From Bacteroidales bacterium (GTDB lineage: Bacteria > Bacteroidota > Bacteroidia > Bacteroidales > CG2-30-32-10), in the NCBI GenBank assembly GCA_035353855.1, contig DAOQAK010000036.1, forward strand, positions 1 through 42,115: a DNA stretch of 42,115 bases, read 5' to 3'. Both the position numbers and the translations under genes were made by a program. A model generated the notes under the pieces. It saw nothing but the letters and a program-made list of their open reading frames with translations. It did not search any database and was not told where the DNA came from. Each line of letters begins with the position of its first letter. Position 1 is the stretch's first letter. Positions 41,911 through 42,115 of the stretch are shown one piece after another.

Positions 41911-42115
41911 AATAGCCCCTATTCCCAACCCCTTAATATTTCTGCTGCGGTGGATTGATGAGAGCAAATAGCAAATAGAAGTCTATGGTTGTAGGTTTGG
42001 GCAACTGGTTTGGTTGAAAGTAAAATGTTATATGTTTTTTTTACCAATGACGATTCACCATTCCTGTTTTCAGCGTTAAGGCACCCTAAAATATTTATTG
42101 ATTATTTGGTATAGT
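41911..42115. other. Right-edge spacer
   Basis: No gene, terminator hairpin or repeat copy can be made out in these 205 bases. The last bases (TTGGTATAGT) are too few to tell whether another element begins. Confidence 0.4.

Overview
The window looks like chromosome from an uncultured, low-GC member of the Bacteroidota with an at least partly anaerobic life style. The evidence is the gene families (type IX secretion tail, GWxTD protein, DUF5687 permease, DUF5723 and DUF5916 barrels, TonB-dependent receptor), the repeated TAnnTTTG -7 promoter boxes, mostly absent Shine-Dalgarno sequences, a class I hybrid-cluster protein, and a catabolic-type ornithine carbamoyltransferase plus carbamate kinase. 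No rRNA, tRNA, CRISPR array or transposase gene was recognised.

Layout. 1-312: a 106-bp two-hairpin repeat ahead of a universal stress protein. 1163-6308 (minus): PepSY-like protein, arcB, three zinc-ribbon or membrane proteins, arcC; four of these genes are followed by a U-tract hairpin. 6440-10035 (plus): mtaB, lgt, inositol monophosphatase, separated by short-period AT-rich repeats. 10107-13135 (minus): a secreted protein and a TMTC-like membrane glycosyltransferase with TPRs. 13285-16500 (plus): a DUF5687 ABC exporter pair, then a coupled DUF3795/GNAT pair. 16529-18538 (minus): rarA, lemA. 18607-24408 (minus): a tightly coupled set of lipoprotein, DUF5723 barrel and type IX-secreted repeat protein, followed 8 nt later by a GT-C glycosyltransferase. 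24559-26226 (plus): another GT-C enzyme.

26288-29997 (minus) is a nitrosative/hydroxylamine stress cluster: rrf2-type regulator, Fe-S protein, hcp, cupin, ygbA-like. Two 4-nt overlaps couple its ends, and a 12-bp perfect palindrome sits at the predicted start of transcription. 30319-31785 encodes a GWxTD protein. 31779-33938 (minus) holds a yidD homologue and two tandem TPR/membrane-hairpin paralogues, the first cut by an in-frame TAA. 34011-35039 is a GT2 glycosyltransferase and 35401-35820 is aroQ.

35921-36013 is a TPP riboswitch reading into a TonB-dependent receptor (36080-38530), so this receptor probably imports thiamin or a precursor. A 920-bp gene-free stretch with small palindromes and a second copy of the 106-bp repeat leads to a CBM9/DUF5916 outer-membrane protein (39451-41910).

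The most unusual items are the paired promoter-bearing repeats at both ends of the window, the nitrosative-stress cluster with its candidate operator, the stop-interrupted gene beside yidD, an apparent internal duplication in Lgt, and period-8 repeat arrays that begin at gene stop codons. All functional assignments come from motif reading by eye; no database search was possible.
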